The notes below the pieces were generated by a model. The model had not been told where the DNA came from. It did not search any database and was given only the letters and a program-made list of their open reading frames with translations. This document shows positions 60,703 to 64,000 of a DNA stretch of 64,000 nt, piece after piece (the first letter of the stretch is position 1; each line of letters opens with the position of its first letter). The stretch comes from Trogon surrucura (lineage: Eukaryota; Chordata; Aves; Trogoniformes; Trogonidae). Location of the stretch: contig CM036618.1 of NCBI GenBank assembly GCA_020746105.1, positions 5,774,501 to 5,838,500 on the forward strand, read 5' to 3'. The translations under genes and the position numbers were made by a program.

Positions 60703-61012
60703 TTTATTTAATTATTAGCTTCTCGCATCTTTCTTTTCCCAAAATGCTATCTAAGGATCATTGCTTAAAGTTCTATGGCTCTGTACATTTCATATGTTCT
60801 CAGCATAGATGGTCCTTGGCAATACAACTAGTTCTTACCTTGATCAACATTCTAAACTATTGTACTCTATACAGGACTGGAAGATAAACAGGATTGCTTG
60901 AAATACGTAGTTCTCAAAAGGAATTAGGAGAGCAGAGCCATTTCCATTACCACTATTCTAGTTTAGAATCTGTGTCTTTTGCTACATTTTACTGTAAAAT
61001 GTTCAGTCACTA

Positions 61013-61018
61013 AATAAA
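61013..61018 (+). promoter_or_regulatory. Possible distal polyadenylation signal of the CRISP gene
   Basis: A canonical AATAAA in AT-rich sequence about 540 bp after the last-exon stop. It is a reasonable end for the CRISP transcript, but this hexamer also occurs by chance in AT-rich DNA. Confidence 0.3.
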
Positions 61019-62621
61019 AACAAGGAAACCATAATTCATTTAAATTAATGATCCTGCTTACAGTGTAAGATTGCACTTTGCATAAATACAGGTAACAAAA
61101 CCTTCCTTTTAATGAAAAAGAACTGTCTGAGAAAGTGCTTAATACAAGATAATGGGTAGTCAAGTTGGAATGTCCCTGAATTTCGAAGCTTTATTTTCAA
61201 TAACAAGAAGAAGTATCTTCCAAAATTACTTTAATACCTGCTTCACTGTATTAATCATTTAATTACTCACTCTTTGCTGACTGGTTCATTGTAATTTTCT
61301 TTCATTCTTCTTACCACGAAATACAGTTCATTAAACTTTGTGATTTTATTAGCATTACGTCTTGAAGGTAGACTGATTCTTTAGCAGCATAAGCAGAAAC
61401 AGCTCATATGAGAAGCTGAAGATTACGTAAGCGAAAACAGAAGTCAAGCAAACAACCTTCCCTCAGACTCTCTTTCAGGGAGAAGTTGCCATTAGCATAA
61501 ATAACATGCAATACCCACTTCTGTGACCTTGGGGAAGCAGGTGTTGGTTTGTGCAGTCAACAGTGGGACTAAATATTATTTTAGTCTCACCTTACAATGG
61601 TTTCACCTTTCAGTCCTCTTTTATTAAAGAAGATGTGGTCATAAGATTCCAAGGCTCTTTGGCACAGAAATATTTCAACACACACTTCTGACTCATTCAT
61701 TTTGGTGGCATTTCTTCTAGTGTGAAAGATGAGAATTAAGTTAAAAGCCTGGTTTCACAATTCAAAGTGCTTGTTATTTGTGTTGTTTTTGTTTTTTTTT
61801 TCATTCATCTCCACCTCTTTCCATCTGTGATATACTGCCCTCTCGTTTGGGTACGTCTCTACCTAGTAAATCAAGCAATGCCAGGACATGGATATGAGTG
61901 CCAAAACATGTCTTATTGCACTGTTAAATAAATTAGCACAGGTCCAGGTAAGTATGATGATAATGCAATAGCTAATCCACTGTTCTTATCATTAAGGAAC
62001 TCGGTAGACCCATTACCCCTACTCCTAAAAAAAGCCTTTCTGCTATGATCTAGAAATCTATTCCCTTCGGTCATAACCCATGATAATGATATCTTAGTTA
62101 CTCACAAGATAAGTACTGTATCGAGGTGAAAGTCAGCTCTGCTACATCTCACCCATGAGAACCCAGGGAACTAAGGGTCAATAAGCCTAATTTAGATATC
62201 CAGGAAGATAAGGTAGCAAATTGTTTACCTGTCATTTTCTAACCACTAGAGTATAAAACATCAGTATGGATTGGTCATGAGCTGATCTTGCCAAACCAAA
62301 CTTTCTTAAGTACCTTGGACAAGCAGATGTTGCTTTGGCTTTGGTAGCTTGTTTGACAAAGCCACAAAGGACATTTGCAAACTAGGGAGATACGGTTCAG
62401 ATGTGAGTGATAAGACATGGCACACACTTGTTGTTGAACACACGCGTAAGTGATGTTCCCGTGCCGGGGCCAGAGACTGAGGCTTCTGGTGACGTGGTTA
62501 AGTGTCTGCACAGATGGACATTACCCATGTCCAGAGGCAACTGCACTGTTCTCATGTGGGATGTTCATGACCTTCCCCAGCCACACTGCTCTAGGACAGT
62601 GACTGAATTATGTCCTATATA

Positions 62622-62745
62622 GAATCACAGAATCATAGAATCACAGAACAGTTTAGATGGGAAAAGACCTTCAAGATCATCGAGTCCAACCTTTGTCCTA
62701 GCCCTATCAATACCACTAAACCATGTCCCTCAGCACGACATTGGT
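62622..62745 (-). mobile_element. CR1 LINE fragment, 3' UTR
   Basis: 'agaatcacagaatcatagaa' then 'cagtttagatgggaaaagac' and 'ccatgtccctcagcacgac': the same UTR type as the 33.66-kb copy, truncated in the UTR. Confidence 0.92.
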
Positions 62746-62765
62746 CCCTGGTTCACTGTGGAAAA

Positions 62766-62834
62766 GTATGGCACGGCACGGTATGGCATGCCATGGCATG
62801 GCATGGCATAGAATAGAATAGAATAGAATAGATT
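62766..62834 (+). repeat. (TGGCA/TGGCR)n microsatellite passing into (GAATA)n
   Basis: A pentanucleotide run 'ggcatggcatggcatagaat' follows the CR1 UTR and merges into 'agaatagaatagaatagat'. The GAATA part is the 3' tail of another CR1 type that goes on to about 62885 ('ttcatttggaaggacc'). Confidence 0.8.
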
Positions 62835-62885
62835 CATTTGGAAGGACCCTACTTAGTCCAACTCTGTTGCAGCTTAGGGCTGGAC
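62812..62885 (-). mobile_element. CR1 LINE fragment with GAATA-type tail
   Basis: 'agaatagaatagattcattt', 'ggaaggaccctacttagtcc' and 'agggctggacc' are the 3' end of a CR1 class that uses an AGAATA tail rather than the octamer with TCA. Confidence 0.7.
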
Positions 62886-62889
62886 CGGT

Positions 62890-63274
62890 CACTAAACGTG
62901 GACAGACTCTCTCTAACCCCCTCTTTCTCCCCAAAAAGGGAAGGAAAAGAGAATAAGGCAGAGAGACTTACAGGTTAGGAAAGAAAAACTAGAACAACTT
63001 TAATGAAACAATAATGGAAATAATAGTGAAATGTTAAAAATAAAGAACTACATACAACTACGACCCCTCTTACTACCTGGCACCCCCAGCGTGGCACACA
63101 GGGGCAAGCAGTGGCTTTGGTCACTGCAGGAATAAGTATAAGCAAGAGCCTTTCTGCATCCCAGTCCCAGGCAGTGACTGTAAACATCAGGTGTTATCAC
63201 TGCTGGTAGCACACACTGTCTGCTAAAACATGCTGCTGACAGAATCTGGGGATTTTTTATCTAAAACCAGGACA
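62890..63274 (-). mobile_element. Avian ERV LTR, minus strand
   Basis: The right edge is 'ctaaaaccaggaca', the reverse of the TGTCCTGGTTT start of avian ERV LTRs. On the minus strand an ATTAAA polyadenylation-type signal occurs near 63000. It seems to be a solo LTR; the left edge is uncertain and no internal region is present. Confidence 0.55.
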
Positions 63275-63820
63275 AATTGCCTGACCACGAGTTAGTTTAG
63301 AACTAGTTCCTCTCTAAACTGCCAGAATACTCTCACTTTTGCAATGGTGTAACAGGAACAGTGAAACTTGGTGATAAGCACAGTTAAGCTAAGGCACTAT
63401 TCTGTCTCTCACCATTATAACATCCTTAAACATCAGGCAGAAAAATCCTGTGGTAGGCAGAACTGAGTCTGCTCTTTCCCCAGAGTTGATATCCAACTCT
63501 CATGACATCCTTTTACCATTGAAACAGTAACTTGAATGTCATTTTGAAAGCACATCATCATTAGTTACAAAGCTTCTGGATATTCCTAGAACGTATGCAG
63601 CCTTCTGAAAGCTGTAAGACGGATGTATTTTACACCTCTTTCATGCTGTAAGCCTTGATTCACTTCTCTCTCAGAGTTTGAGGAAATGTTCTTGAAACCC
63701 GCAAAGCAAAAAACTTGCACTACACTTAAATGTGTGCCTAGAGCCTTGATTAATTTGACACTTTAAAGTGTTACAACAGTGTTTCAGTGATGAGGAGGGA
63801 AAAACAGTGAAGTCTTGCTA
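63275..63820. other. Unique AT-rich DNA
   Basis: No gene or repeat was recognised. Confidence 0.4.
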
Positions 63821-64000
63821 TGTGTGGTGGGTTAGAAAAATACCTCCTGAAACAGTGGACTTCCTCTCGCTTGGACTCTCTCCTGGCTGCAACAGTTCTT
63901 TCCCAAAACTCAAGGAAAAGCTAATGCACGTGCTCTAAAGTACCAATTGTTCTCTGTGAAAGGGAGTTGGAAGAAGCAAAGTGTGTGTCCATTTGAGCAA
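63821..64000 (+). mobile_element. Possible start of an avian ERV LTR, running off the window
   Basis: 'tgtgtggtgggttagaaaaa' resembles the TGTGGTGGGTT start of the LTR class at 58.3 kb. The sequence continues to the window end, so length and identity cannot be judged. Confidence 0.35.

Larger units (their letters stand above)
60477..62621. other. CRISP 3' flank and unique DNA
   Basis: Includes the probable 3' UTR (to about 61030) and a short reverse CR1 tail at 60664-60702. No further gene was recognised. Confidence 0.45.

Noticed and set aside
60477-61030. A SECIS element that would let the CRISP TGA encode selenocysteine
   Set aside because: A GTGA, an A-run and a CTGA occur in order near 60518-60592, but the intervening sequence does not form the needed helix, and the usual partner cysteine is Tyr.
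1-64000. CRISPR arrays, operons or other prokaryotic systems
   Set aside because: Repeats are dispersed LINE, LTR and SINE copies, and the only gene is spliced; nothing bacterial or archaeal is present.

Overview
This is vertebrate nuclear DNA, almost certainly from a bird. It is AT-rich, gene-poor and intron-like, and carries about thirty CR1 LINE fragments recognisable by the 3' end that reads (on their sense strand) 'ttccaacctnnncattctatgattctatg'. By hand count they cover roughly a fifth of the window, which is heavy for a bird. Several avian endogenous-retrovirus LTRs and one tRNA-Ile-derived SINE with a CR1-like tail are also present. That SINE architecture is the one known from passerines (TguSINE1 type), so a passerine or another CR1-rich lineage is plausible, but I cannot fix the species.

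One protein-coding gene can be read exon by exon: a cysteine-rich secretory protein (CRISP) gene on the + strand, with coding exons between 54,079 and 60,476. Seven exons with canonical GT/AG boundaries and consistent phases encode a signal peptide, a complete CAP domain and the four-cysteine hinge. The last exon, which should encode the rest of the ion-channel-regulator (ICR) domain, has an in-frame TGA at the codon of its first cysteine. The cysteine that normally pairs with it is also missing (Tyr). As read, the product is a 202-residue CAP-plus-hinge protein. The frame after the TGA stays open for 36 codons and keeps four ICR cysteines. A splice acceptor ends two bases before the ATG, so an upstream non-coding exon is expected.

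Layout: 1-53 kb is intergenic or possibly intronic DNA of genes whose exons I cannot recognise, with scattered CR1 fragments. A SINE lies at 39.1 kb. A dense repeat cluster at 43.5-50.5 kb contains an LTR between two CR1 pieces, a CR1 inserted in a CR1, and a solo LTR split by a 1.2-kb CR1. The CRISP gene follows at 54-60.5 kb, with a CR1 in intron 3 and an LTR-CR1 pair in intron 5. The last 3 kb hold another CR1 end, a TGGCA microsatellite, a minus-strand LTR and the start of a further LTR-like sequence. A weak open-frame cluster on the minus strand at 17-18 kb, part of which resembles a fibronectin type III domain, is the only other possible coding signal I would follow up.
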